A stretch of DNA of 64,000 bases from UBA6522 sp965262365 (GTDB taxonomy: Bacteria; Pseudomonadota; Gammaproteobacteria; Steroidobacterales; Rariloculaceae): the NCBI GenBank assembly GCA_965262365.1, contig OZ253541.1, forward strand, positions 248,001 to 312,000. Direction: 5' to 3'. Position 1 is the first letter of the stretch. Every line of letters begins with the position of its first letter. Below the pieces are notes generated by a model. That model had not been told where the DNA came from, made no database searches, and was given only the letters and a program-made list of their open reading frames with translations. Below are positions 9,177 through 16,982 of this stretch, piece by piece. The translations under genes were made by a program, and so were the position numbers.

Positions 9177-9200
9177 GATCCCCGCTTGACGGAACGGTTA
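9177..9200. repeat. IS66-type element, right terminal inverted repeat
   Basis: The plus-strand sequence ends cttgacggaacggtta at 9200. It is the inverted partner of 5627-5650. The group II intron-like sequence begins at the next base. Confidence 0.85.
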
Positions 9201-10013
9201 TTGCGCCAGGGAAAGCCCTGGAGAGGAGAATGCTATGAATTGAAACTGAAACCTCTCGTAGCGATCCAGCGGGTTCGACTCCCGCCCGGCAAAGGCGCAG
9301 CCCGCCAGCCGGAAGCAAGTCTTGCGTGGCGCGCGGCAACGCCCGTCGTGAAGCGTAGACAGCAGGTGATGAAGCGGCGGAGGAAGCCTCGAAATCGGAA
9401 TCGATGACGCCTTCATTGTTAATCGTGTGGGGGCAGCACCGGAAGCGCCGCTATTGGTGAGGCGCAACGGGTCGTCCGGGGTCGTGGACCGGCGCAGAGT
9501 CACGGAATGGATCGCCTGGGAACCTGGGAGGTCCTGCTCACGCCCACGGGCAACGACGCTGGAAGGGGATTGCCAGCATAAATCCAGACCCCGGCCCGTC
9601 GCCGGGCCTGCACGGCGGCGGGACCGCCCGATGCGGACACGAATTCCGACAGGCACCCGTGGAACCGGCTGGCGAAAACAATAAGCCGAAGGACATGCGA
9701 GGGCAGGAAGTCGTAGCGCCTTGATAGTACCTGTGAAGGCGGGGAACCGTGGCCCTCGGGACCCGCTGGAGGGAAGCGGGGCGTCACTTGTACAGAGCCA
9801 CTGATGGGAAACGCTGGAGGAAACGCTGAGTTCCACAAACACGTACACGAAACAGCAGTGGATAGCCGAACAGGCGAGGGAGCGGTCTTCCTCAACCTGC
9901 GGATCAAGGACGAAACTCCTTGAGCGAACCTGTCAGGTGAGGAACCGAGTGCGTCAATCGCGCACGCTCGGGTCTGCGGGGGGAGGGGCTCGGTAACGAC
10001 CCCTCCTACCCGG
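9201..10013 (+). ncRNA. Group II intron remnant lacking its reverse transcriptase
   Basis: The left end ttgcgccagggaaagccctgg resembles the 5' end of bacterial group II introns (GUGCG consensus, first base changed) and opens a hairpin. Interior blocks ggaagcgccg, ggcgcaacgg and gggaacctgggag match domain I patterns. VPVKAGNRGPRDPLEG, encoded from about 9729, is the start usually seen for intron-encoded reverse transcriptases, but a stop follows and the catalytic RT and maturase body is gone. A domain V-like hairpin lies at 9942-9974 and a domain VI-like stem at about 9976-10010. The domain V triad position reads AAC instead of AGC, so splicing activity is doubtful. Identification is from remembered patterns. 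The 3' end is approximate. Confidence 0.7.
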
Positions 10014-10023
10014 CCGTAATTTC
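10014..10023. repeat. 10-bp direct repeat, right copy
   Basis: Second copy of ccgtaatttc, directly after the intron remnant. Together with 5616-5625 it brackets the IS66-type element plus the intron. Confidence 0.65.
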
Positions 10024-10143
10024 AGGGTGGTTCGGATAAACTCAGCAAAAATCGGAGCACGAGTACGCTGAAGTTGCATTCAATTCGCTTGCGGAATGCT
10101 TACTCGGAAAAAGATGCAGTAAGTCGATCGGTTGGGATAAGTT

Positions 10144-10410
10144 CTATAAATCAAGTAAAAACAATGAGTAACACTTCGATTCCGCGTGTAGGACGCTGAG
10201 TAGTCCTATATGCGGATTCATCCAGTGCACCTCGGTGATCGTCCCCTCCATGTGCGTAAATTCGCCCCGAAAGTAGTTCTGGTGGGAGTGATGCGCCCAG
10301 GCGGAGGCTGTCGCAAGAAGGAACGCGGCAATCAACGCGCCGCAGCAGGTTCGCAACGGGAATCGGTTCCTGGCTGACGCCGGCGAAAACATGAAATCTC
10401 TCCGAATCAT
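10144..10410 (-). pseudogene. Secreted DUF6152-like protein, truncated
   Basis: From ATG 10410 the product has a signal peptide (RTCCGALIAAFLLATASAWA) followed by HHSHQNYF and MEGTITEVHWMNPH, the characteristic start of small periplasmic DUF6152 proteins. After NPH the sequence becomes unrelated (SVLHAESKCYSLFLLDL) and stops, so the usual C-terminal half is lost. It starts 8 bp after the end of a quinoprotein fragment, the normal gene order for this pair. The breakpoint near 10195 lies close to the IS/intron block. Confidence 0.55.
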
Positions 10411-10417
10411 TAGCTCC

Positions 10418-10528
10418 TCACTCCGCCAGGGCGAATGCGACCAGCGTGTCACCCCCTTCCGTGAAAGTACGCCGGTTGCCTCCCGCGGCGATTACCACGT
10501 ACTGCCGACCTCCGGCCATGTAGGTCAT
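10418..10528 (-). pseudogene. C-terminal fragment of a PQQ-dependent dehydrogenase
   Basis: Reading the minus strand: MTYMAGGRQYVVIAAGG, then GGDTLVAFALAE and TGA at 10418. GRQYVVIAAGG close to the C-terminus and a terminal VAFAL are the standard ending of PQQ-dependent alcohol/glucose dehydrogenases. The rest of the propeller (over 500 residues) is absent. Between 10529 and 10780 there is no recognisable coding sequence, so the gene was cut by a deletion. Confidence 0.6.
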
Positions 10529-10780
10529 CGCACGACGACCGCCGCAATGGCGCCTGGCGGAAATTGTTCAGAACAAATGTGCATCGTGGCGTTATCGGAG
10601 TTTCCACCGCATTGTTCTACAGTTTCGAGCACCAGGCAACAAACTACGGTACAACAGCCAATTGCGCCACCTGGCCAGGAATTCTCGAGCAGGCCCACTC
10701 TTTTGTACTGAACAGGGAAAGTTAACTTGTACCCGGGCCGCCGCCCCGGTATAAGCCCCGCGTACCGAAAGGAGGATGCC
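10529..10780. other. Intergenic stretch upstream of the glutathione transferase
   Basis: About 250 bp of lower GC content without a supported gene. It holds the breakpoint of the quinoprotein fragment and presumably the promoter of the downstream transferase. The only clear signal is a strong ribosome-binding site, aaaggagga, ending 6 bp before the ATG at 10781. Confidence 0.5.
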
Positions 10781-11401
10781 ATGAACGAGGACCTGGTTTT
10801 TTATACCCATCCGCATTCGCGCGGGCGCATAGCGCGATGGATGCTGGAAGAAGTGGACGCGGAGTACCGGACCGAGGTCGTCGAGTACGCCACCGAGATG
10901 AAGTCGCCACGGTATCTCGCCATCAATCCCATGGGCAAGGTGCCGGCGATCAGCCACCGAGGCGCGGTGGTGACCGAGACTGCAGCAATCTGCGCATACC
11001 TGGCCGATGCGTTTCCGAACGCCGGGCTCGCCCCGGCGCCAAGGGAGCGCGGCGCCTACTACCGGTGGCTGTTCTTTGCGGCCGGACCGCTGGAGGCGGC
11101 GATCATCAACCGGAGCCTGGGGTTTGAAGTGCCCGCAGAGCGCGAGCGGATGGTCGGGTACGGGACGTACGGCACCGTGATGGACGTGCTGGAGGCCGGG
11201 CTTGCGAAGACGGACTACGCGGCAGGATCCCGCTTTACGGCAGCGGACGTGTACGTCGGTGCGCACATCGGCTGGGGTTTCGAATTCGGCACGATCGAAA
11301 AGCGCGCGTCCCTGGTGGACTACTGGGCACGAATCGAGGGACGGGCGGCCCGGCGGCGGGCGGATGAGCTTGACAACGCGCTGATCGGCGCTGACGCGTG
11401 A
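10781..11401 (+). CDS. Glutathione S-transferase family protein
   Basis: 206 residues from an ATG with a strong aaaggagga site. The N-terminal thioredoxin-fold domain (1-78) has FYTHPHSRGRIARWMLEE with a Ser at the catalytic position, the cis-Pro motif GKVPAI (52-57) and the glutathione-binding TETAAIC (66-72). An all-helical C-terminal domain contains the SRFTAADVYVGA capping box. It would conjugate or reduce electrophiles with glutathione in the cytosol. It resembles the short bacterial GSTs annotated YfcF/GstA-like. The substrate cannot be inferred. Free-standing gene. Confidence 0.9.
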   Translation: MNEDLVFYTHPHSRGRIARWMLEEVDAEYRTEVVEYATEMKSPRYLAINPMGKVPAISHRGAVVTETAAICAYLADAFPNAGLAPAPRERGAYYRWLFFAAGPLEAAIINRSLGFEVPAERERMVGYGTYGTVMDVLEAGLAKTDYAAGSRFTAADVYVGAHIGWGFEFGTIEKRASLVDYWARIEGRAARRRADELDNALIGADA

Positions 11402-11517
11402 GCGACGATGTCACGGGCTGTGAGCGCAAGTCAGCGGGTTTTCCGGAATGGCGTTGAGGCCGGGGCTCGGGTAAATTGGTGCCGCGATACGGAGCGAAAC
11501 CTGTTATGAGGTGCAAC

Positions 11518-12591
11518 ATGAAACGGCGACCCGCGATATTGGTGTTGTTGGCCTTTAGCGCTCCGGTAATGGCACAGTGGTTTGCGCTGCCGACGCCGGG
11601 CATCCCGCGTTCGGCGGACGGCGCGCCCGATCTGTCGGCACCGGCGCCGCGCACACCGGATGGTCGCCCCGATCTGACGGGTCTTTGGTATCCCGCGCAG
11701 GTGTCGGGTGCCCTGCTCGATCCGGCCAGGGCCCAGGAATGGGCGCGAACGCAAATGGCTGAACGCGAGGCGGGCTTCTTGCTGGAAGACCCTCGCTTTC
11801 GGTGCCTGCCGAGCGGGCCGGGCTTCCTCACCCTGTCTGGCGGTTCGCAGGGGATGCGAAGGATCGTGCAGCATCCCAACGTCATCGCGATCCTCAACAC
11901 CGGCCTGACCTTCCGACAGATATTCATGGACGGCCGTGAACTTGAGTCCGAACCGCTTCCGACCTGGACGGGCTACTCCGTCGGCCGCTGGGACGGCGAT
12001 ACGCTGGTCGTGGAGAGCAACGGCTACAACGACCAGACCTGGCTGCACGCCCGCGGACTGCCGCACACCGAGCGCCTGCGCATCACGGAGCGCTACCGGC
12101 GCCCGGACTTCGGGCACATTCAGGCCGACGTGACGTACGAGGATTCGGGTACCTTCGATGAACCGCTGACCGCGGTGATCGAGATGGATATCGTGGTCGA
12201 CGACGAAATGCTCGAGACCGTTTGCAACGAGGCCTCCGAGGGACGCAGCCATTGGGGTGGCGAGTTCTCCGAAGCCGAGGAAAAGGCCGTGGACGTGGAC
12301 CCGGGGATCCTGGCCAGGTACGTCGGAACGTACGAAGGTTATTGGCAGAACGCGTGGACCACGCTCGAAGTCACCGTGGAAGACGGTGCGCTGTCGCTGC
12401 TGCGAACCCCTCCCTATGCGCGAAACGCGATTGGCGAGTCCGAGAGATCCAGGCTGATCGCGCTGTCGGAGACCGCGTTCGAGTGCATTTGCGGCCTCGG
12501 ATTCGTTTTCAGGGCCGAAGATGGGGAAATGGCGACCGAAGTCGACGAGGTGCATGTTTCGGGCGCGTGGCCCTTTACGCGTGTGCCCTGA
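11518..12591 (+). CDS. Secreted protein of an uncharacterised family
   Basis: From the ATG at 11518 (gaggt site upstream) the product begins with a signal peptide ending VMAQW and is about 357 residues. Recognisable blocks are DGRPDLTGLWYP, CLPSGPGFL, TFRQIFMDGRE, GYSVGRWDGDTLVVESNGY, TERLRITERYRRPDFGHIQ, then a distinct C-terminal domain with YVGTYEGYW. Proteins with these blocks are abundant as hypothetical secreted proteins in Acidobacteria and environmental Proteobacteria. No enzymatic activity is established for them that I know. It shares the VGRW-DTLVVE core with the product of 13749-14537, so the two are paralogues. Confidence 0.7.
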   Translation: MKRRPAILVLLAFSAPVMAQWFALPTPGIPRSADGAPDLSAPAPRTPDGRPDLTGLWYPAQVSGALLDPARAQEWARTQMAEREAGFLLEDPRFRCLPSGPGFLTLSGGSQGMRRIVQHPNVIAILNTGLTFRQIFMDGRELESEPLPTWTGYSVGRWDGDTLVVESNGYNDQTWLHARGLPHTERLRITERYRRPDFGHIQADVTYEDSGTFDEPLTAVIEMDIVVDDEMLETVCNEASEGRSHWGGEFSEAEEKAVDVDPGILARYVGTYEGYWQNAWTTLEVTVEDGALSLLRTPPYARNAIGESERSRLIALSETAFECICGLGFVFRAEDGEMATEVDEVHVSGAWPFTRVP

Positions 12592-12651
12592 ACAGCGATC
12601 AAGCCGCAATCTCGACTCAGGAAAAGACGCGACCGAAAGTCGCTGTCGTCC

Positions 12652-13668
12652 TCAGCGTACGGCAATCGGCCGCACCGGTGAGCCTGTCGCACCCTTGATG
12701 CGTATCGTGAGATTGAGAAACAGGAACTCGTAGACCTCGTCCGCCGCGACGTCCTTCAACTCCATGTTTTCGAGCAGCGGTATGCCTTCGTCGAAGAAAA
12801 GCGTGTGGTGGACGTTTCCCGAGGCCGTGGCCGGCATGATCTGCACGCAGCAGGAGTCCCCACCCACCATCGACGGCCTCTTCGTGACCAGCCAGCGCGC
12901 GACTTCGCCACCGATCCCCGGAGAGCCCTCGTTGTCGTCCGTGCCGACGAAGGAGTCGTTGTACCTCGAAGGGTTCGTCCAATTCACCGACCAGCCGTAG
13001 TGGAATAGCACCGCGTCGCCCTGTTCGATCGTATCCTCGCTCATCCCCTGGCGCTCCAGCGCGCCCAGTACGTCCTCCAGCGTGACCTCATAGTCGGGCG
13101 CCAGCGTCGGTACGCTCTTGTACCCGGCGATGTCGACCAGGATCCCCCGCGTGATGAAGGGCTTCATGTGCTCGACTCCCAGGGCCTGCACGCCACCGGC
13201 GCCTCGATTGGTGCCGGTCAACTCGTCCTCGGTAAAGCCGTTGTAGAACACGGTCTCGATGGATCCGTCCGCCATCTCGACGTTGCGGCCCATGTGAGAC
13301 AGGGCATCGAACTGCGTGCCCATCTGGCCGATGAAGCCATTGAAATAGTCCTGGTGAACAACACCGCCCTCTGCCGTTTGCGGGACCGGCCCGGGCGTGA
13401 CGTTGAGATAGTACGGCCGGATGCCGTAGGAGGGCATGCTGGCCTCGTACATGTGCCCGAGTTCGTACGCCTGTCCCGTCCGGGGAATCTGCAGTGCCTG
13501 GAGAATCTTCTGGGGCGTTACGTAGTTGGAGGCGCCCGCCTGATCGTCCGGTCCGTGTGGGGCCGGCCACCAGGGTCCCGCCTCACGGGTCTGCGCCGGC
13601 GCGTACAGGGGCAGGGCGAGCAGCCATGCAAGAATTACGATTGCTCGAGTGTTTCGACTGGTGTCCAT
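12652..13668 (-). CDS. Secreted cyclase-family hydrolase (kynurenine formamidase-like)
   Basis: 338 residues with an N-terminal signal peptide (ending YAPAQ). WPAPHGPDDQAGASNYVTP and GQMGTQFDALSHMGR are hallmarks of the putative cyclase fold (Pfam Cyclase, PF04199). In KynB-type members the metal site is HxGTHxD. Here it reads QMGTQFD, with later His (DALSH) retained, as in the exported branch of the family. A further GDAVLFHYGW and a C-terminal GATGSPVRPIAVR match that branch. It is likely a periplasmic amide or lactone hydrolase of unknown substrate. It lies convergent to the secreted protein at 11518 and next to the sulfatase cluster. Confidence 0.8.
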   Translation of the reverse strand: MDTSRNTRAIVILAWLLALPLYAPAQTREAGPWWPAPHGPDDQAGASNYVTPQKILQALQIPRTGQAYELGHMYEASMPSYGIRPYYLNVTPGPVPQTAEGGVVHQDYFNGFIGQMGTQFDALSHMGRNVEMADGSIETVFYNGFTEDELTGTNRGAGGVQALGVEHMKPFITRGILVDIAGYKSVPTLAPDYEVTLEDVLGALERQGMSEDTIEQGDAVLFHYGWSVNWTNPSRYNDSFVGTDDNEGSPGIGGEVARWLVTKRPSMVGGDSCCVQIMPATASGNVHHTLFFDEGIPLLENMELKDVAADEVYEFLFLNLTIRIKGATGSPVRPIAVR

Positions 13669-13748
13669 CGTTTTTTCCTGTCATCTGCTACCTGGCGGCG
13701 CGCGCGGACACGGGCCGATGGCCCGTCACGGGACTCCTCGGATGCGCG

Positions 13749-14537
13749 CTAGCGCCTGTTATCGTGGTGGCTGCCGTCGATGATGAGCTCCAGGTCCCGC
13801 TCCACACAGGGCGGAGCCGGCACGAGTTCCCGCGCCGTCAGCGTCCCAACGCGTTCCTGTTTCGCCCAGGGCTCGGTCAGTACGGCAGGGTCGTGCGCCG
13901 TCGCCTGGTAGTGAAGCTCGCCGCCTTGCCGCCTGAGCCGTTCGACGACTCGCAGATCGGCGGTGTGGAACGAACCGTCGTCGGTGAGCCAGGTGTCGTT
14001 CCTGAAATTCACCGTTTCGACCACGAGGGTGTCGTCCTCCCAGCGTCCGACTGAGTCGCCGAGATAACTTGCACCGATGTCGGTTCGATGGCCGCGGCCA
14101 TCCATCGGGACCGTACGAAAATGGCTGCCGGTGATGTCGTTGTAGAGAAACACGACCTGACCGGGCACGTGGACGATCTTGTCGGGCGGCCCCACGCGGG
14201 GGACGCCGGGCGGGTAGCATCGCAGCGACGGATCTTCCTCGACCTGGCGTTCGTCCAGGTTGCGCACCGCCGCCAGGAACTCCGGCTTGTAACTCGGCCG
14301 TTCCGCCGGAACTCGAGCCGGCGCCGGGCCTTCGGCCTCGTCCTCGCAGCCTCGAATGCAAAGTGACGCGCCCTTTTGCACCGGCCGCACGTGCAGGACG
14401 CCGTCGCCGTTGTACCAGGTGCCGTTGAGATCCGGACGGTCGTTGGACAGTCGCGGCACGTCGTCCTGAGCATATGCGGCGGTAGCGCCGAGCGTGGCAA
14501 GCGCGGCCGTGATCCACAGGCTTCGCAAAACATTCAT
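13749..14537 (-). CDS. Secreted protein, paralogue of the 11518-12591 product
   Basis: About 262 residues from ATG 14537, chosen for the ggaggc site just upstream and the signal peptide that follows (ending AAYAQ). The upstream in-frame extension has no secretion signal. Conserved blocks are DRPDLNGTWY, RCYPPGVPRVGPP, HFRTVPMDGRGH, GDSVGRWEDDTLVVETVNF, and ADLRVVERLRR. It lacks the C-terminal domain of its paralogue and carries an insert with CIRGCEDEAEG that may form a disulfide. Function unknown. The family is usually exported and often clusters with sulfatases, cyclases or quinoproteins. Confidence 0.65.
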   Translation of the reverse strand: MNVLRSLWITAALATLGATAAYAQDDVPRLSNDRPDLNGTWYNGDGVLHVRPVQKGASLCIRGCEDEAEGPAPARVPAERPSYKPEFLAAVRNLDERQVEEDPSLRCYPPGVPRVGPPDKIVHVPGQVVFLYNDITGSHFRTVPMDGRGHRTDIGASYLGDSVGRWEDDTLVVETVNFRNDTWLTDDGSFHTADLRVVERLRRQGGELHYQATAHDPAVLTEPWAKQERVGTLTARELVPAPPCVERDLELIIDGSHHDNRR

Positions 14538-14816
14538 GAGAGCCTCCCGAATTGCTGCTGGTAGTCTTCGGAGAGTTGGTAGTGGTGCCCCTCCGGATAA
14601 TGAATTTTGACGACAAACCCCGGTTGGCGGGTTTCGTCGCGGGTGCGAACCGGTTTCGATCATCCTAAACGAATTCCAGGAGGCGTGCTATCCGATGGTG
14701 GCGATGCCTTCAGCACCTGCATGCCGCCGATCGCGCTGGAAAAAATTCGGGAAAACGGGTGAAATGCTCGATTGGGCGCCGAACGAGCGCACCGGACCGA
14801 TCAGCGAGGTCAATCC

Positions 14817-15110
14817 ATGGACACGGCAACACAGACCCAACTTGACGCCGACGTGCTGCGCAAATTGCTGCAGCATCTCGACGAGCACAAGGACGTGCAG
14901 AACATCGAGCTGATGATTCTGGCGAAATTCTGCCGCAACTGCCTGAGCAAGTGGTACGTTGCTGCGGCAGCCGAACACGGTCTCGACGTGGACATCGACG
15001 AGGCCCGCGAGCGCATCTACGGCATGCCGTACTCCCAGTGGAAGCAGCACCACCAGCCATCGGCTACCGAGGACCAACTGCGACGATTCAGGGCAGTGAG
15101 TGGAGACTAG
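14817..15110 (+). CDS. DUF1244 family protein
   Basis: 97 residues from ATG 14817. The signature CRNCLSKWYVAAA (Cys-Arg-Asn-Cys), then DEARERIYGMPYSQWK and ATEDQ, identify DUF1244 (PF06844). This is a small cytosolic family widespread in Proteobacteria, with structures but no assigned activity that I know of. The paired cysteines could bind a metal. A second start codon follows its stop by 2 bp (see 15113), suggesting an operon that has lost its second gene. Confidence 0.85.
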   Translation: MDTATQTQLDADVLRKLLQHLDEHKDVQNIELMILAKFCRNCLSKWYVAAAAEHGLDVDIDEARERIYGMPYSQWKQHHQPSATEDQLRRFRAVSGD

Positions 15111-15112
15111 GC

Positions 15113-15169
15113 ATGGTTTCGAAGATTGCGTCGGCGATTATCCTGACGATGCTCGCAATTGCGGGGTCA
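15113..15169 (+). pseudogene. Signal-peptide-like start of a gene cut short by the sulfatase gene
   Basis: ATG two bases after the DUF1244 stop. It encodes MVSKIASAIILTMLAIAGSA, a credible export signal. At about 15166 the frame runs into the 3' end of the convergent sulfatase gene and continues only as its antisense. The original downstream body appears to have been replaced. It could also be coincidental. Confidence 0.35.
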
Positions 15170-16810
15170 GCGCCAGTTCTGCTCCCACTCCTGGACCAGT
15201 TCGGCCGTGAGCTCAGGCAGTTCGCCCGCCAGATCGTTGCGCTCGCCCGGGTCCTCGGCGATGTTGTAGAGCCTCCACGAAGTGGTCCCCGTACTCATAC
15301 CGCCCGCCGCGGGCGTATTGATGATTTTGAAGTCTCCGCGAATCAACGCACCCCCGGCGCCCCTCGACCAGCCCACCGCATCGTCGGGCGAATGAACATC
15401 GGCAGACTCCCCGGTCAGGTGCGGCCAGAACGAGCGTCCCAGGATGCCGTTGATTTCCCGGCCCCGGAAGGCCCCGGCGCCCGGATGTGCGGTGCCGGCG
15501 ATATCCAGAAACGTCGGCAGGATGTCCAGCATGCTCATGAACGTGCCGTTGACCTGTTCGGCCTGGACGGCTGCGGGATAATGCACGAAGGCCACGGCCC
15601 GCAGCCCGCCCTCGCTCAAAGTACCCTTGTGTCCCCGCAGCGGTGCGGAGGCCGCTTCGGCGAAGCCGCGGCCGTGGTCGACGAAGGAATTCGGGCGGCC
15701 CCAGTTCTCGAACCGGTTGTCGATGAAATCGGGTGGCGCCGGATGGGCGTTCGGCGCGCTGGGCACGATGCCGTACGCAGCCGTCGAGGCGCCGTGGTCG
15801 GAGGAGAACATGATGACGGTATTCTCCAGTTGACCGCTTTCCTCCAGGAACTCGACGAGACGGCCGACGTTGAAGTCCAGGTTCTCCACCATGGCCGCGT
15901 ACACCTCCTGGGCCCGGGCGTAACCTCGCCGATCCTCGGCGGATAGTTCGTCCCAGGGTGGAGCGACCGGCTCGAAGTCGTCCAGAACCGCGCCCTCGGG
16001 CACGACACCCAGCTCGCCGGCCCGCGCCACGCGGGCCTCGCGCAATACGTCGTAGCCTTCGTCGTAGCGGCCCGCGTAGCGATCCAGCCAATCCTCGGGA
16101 GCCTGCAACGGCCAATGCGGCGTGGTGAACGGCACAAAGCCGAACCACGGTTGGTCACCGGACTCGATGAACTCGATCATCCTGTCGGTGTAGTAGTCCG
16201 TGGAGTAGAAGTCCGCCGGCAGATCCTCGTATTCGACGATCTCTCCGTCCAATCGATACAGGCTGTAGTCGTCCCACAGGATCTCGGGGAAATGGCTCGC
16301 CGAGGCGCCGAGTTGCGCAAAGGAGCGATCGAATCCGCGGGTAGCCGGCGTATAGCCGTCTTCCAGACCAAGGTCCCACTTGCCCGTCATGTAGGTTTCG
16401 TAGCCCGCGTCCTGGAGCAATTCCGGCACGATGGCCCAGTTCAGGCTCAGCCGATTGGCCCGTTCGCGGCTGGGCTGGGTCGGACGGATCTCCAGCGCAC
16501 CGGATACGCCGGTGCTGGCCATCATCATTACGCGGGTTGCCTGGCAGGCGCTGTGGGTGTGGAAGTTCGTCAGGCGCACGCCGGCGAAGGCCAGTTCATC
16601 GAGATTCGGTGTGGAAATTTCGCTTCCGAAGGCGCCGATGTCGGTATAACCGAGGTCGTCGGCGACGATGTACAGAATGTTGGGCCGCGCGTCGGCCGGC
16701 GTGCCCACAGGGGCAACGACGGGCTGTCCGGCGTCCTGCCCGGCGTCCTGGGAACAGGCGGCCATTGTGCCGGCAATGCCCAGGAGGAAAAGTCTGGTCC
16801 AGAAATTCAT
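15167..16810 (-). CDS. Lipoprotein arylsulfatase-type sulfatase
   Basis: 547 residues. It starts with a lipoprotein signal peptide whose lipobox ends TMAAC (Cys19), so it is likely periplasmic and membrane-anchored. RPNILYIVADDLGYTDIG supplies the metal-binding Asp pair. SACQATR holds the formylglycine-type Cys in a CxAxR variant of the usual CxPxR. TGKWDLG and SSDHGAS give further active-site residues. The fold matches the type I sulfatase (alkaline-phosphatase superfamily) close to AtsA. It hydrolyses sulfate esters after Cys maturation by a formylglycine-generating enzyme. The substrate may be sulfated polysaccharide or an aryl sulfate. A gaggggaa site precedes ATG 16810. Confidence 0.88.
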   Translation of the reverse strand: MNFWTRLFLLGIAGTMAACSQDAGQDAGQPVVAPVGTPADARPNILYIVADDLGYTDIGAFGSEISTPNLDELAFAGVRLTNFHTHSACQATRVMMMASTGVSGALEIRPTQPSRERANRLSLNWAIVPELLQDAGYETYMTGKWDLGLEDGYTPATRGFDRSFAQLGASASHFPEILWDDYSLYRLDGEIVEYEDLPADFYSTDYYTDRMIEFIESGDQPWFGFVPFTTPHWPLQAPEDWLDRYAGRYDEGYDVLREARVARAGELGVVPEGAVLDDFEPVAPPWDELSAEDRRGYARAQEVYAAMVENLDFNVGRLVEFLEESGQLENTVIMFSSDHGASTAAYGIVPSAPNAHPAPPDFIDNRFENWGRPNSFVDHGRGFAEAASAPLRGHKGTLSEGGLRAVAFVHYPAAVQAEQVNGTFMSMLDILPTFLDIAGTAHPGAGAFRGREINGILGRSFWPHLTGESADVHSPDDAVGWSRGAGGALIRGDFKIINTPAAGGMSTGTTSWRLYNIAEDPGERNDLAGELPELTAELVQEWEQNWR

Positions 16811-16823
16811 GGTTGCATTCCCC

Positions 16824-16982
16824 TCAATCGATTTTGCTGTCGTTCCGGTACATCACCCGATGGCGCTGGGTCCGTACCCATTCTACGATCTGGTCCGTGG
16901 TCCAGTAGTGCTCCGGATCGAACCGGTCACGATGGATTGGGAACGATTGCTCGGTCACGGCGTCGGGTTCGGACGAATTCAA
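16824..16982 (-). CDS. Possible small hypothetical protein following ispB
   Basis: A 52-residue frame. A TTG start overlaps the ispB stop (TTGA), and the frame ends TGA at 16824-16826. The product contains FDPEHYWTTDQIVEWVRTQR and ends RNDSKID, with balanced charge and composition unlike a random GC-rich frame. An internal GTG would give about 44 residues. It fills the otherwise empty 168 bp between ispB and the sulfatase. I recognise no family. Confidence 0.3.
   Translation of the reverse strand: MNSSEPDAVTEQSFPIHRDRFDPEHYWTTDQIVEWVRTQRHRVMYRNDSKID

Larger units (their letters stand above)
5626..9200 (-). mobile_element. IS66-type element carrying tnpC and DUF4338
   Basis: Bounded by 24-bp inverted repeats at 5627-5650 and 9177-9200 that match at 22 of 24 positions. 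It contains two minus-strand genes overlapping by ATGA: an IS66 transposase with a long coiled-coil N-terminus, and a DUF4338 protein. The usual IS66 accessory genes tnpA and tnpB are absent. The outer direct repeat is interrupted on the right by a group II intron remnant. About 90 bp separates the DUF4338 stop from the left inverted repeat, and about 130 bp separates the transposase start from the right one. Confidence 0.8.
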
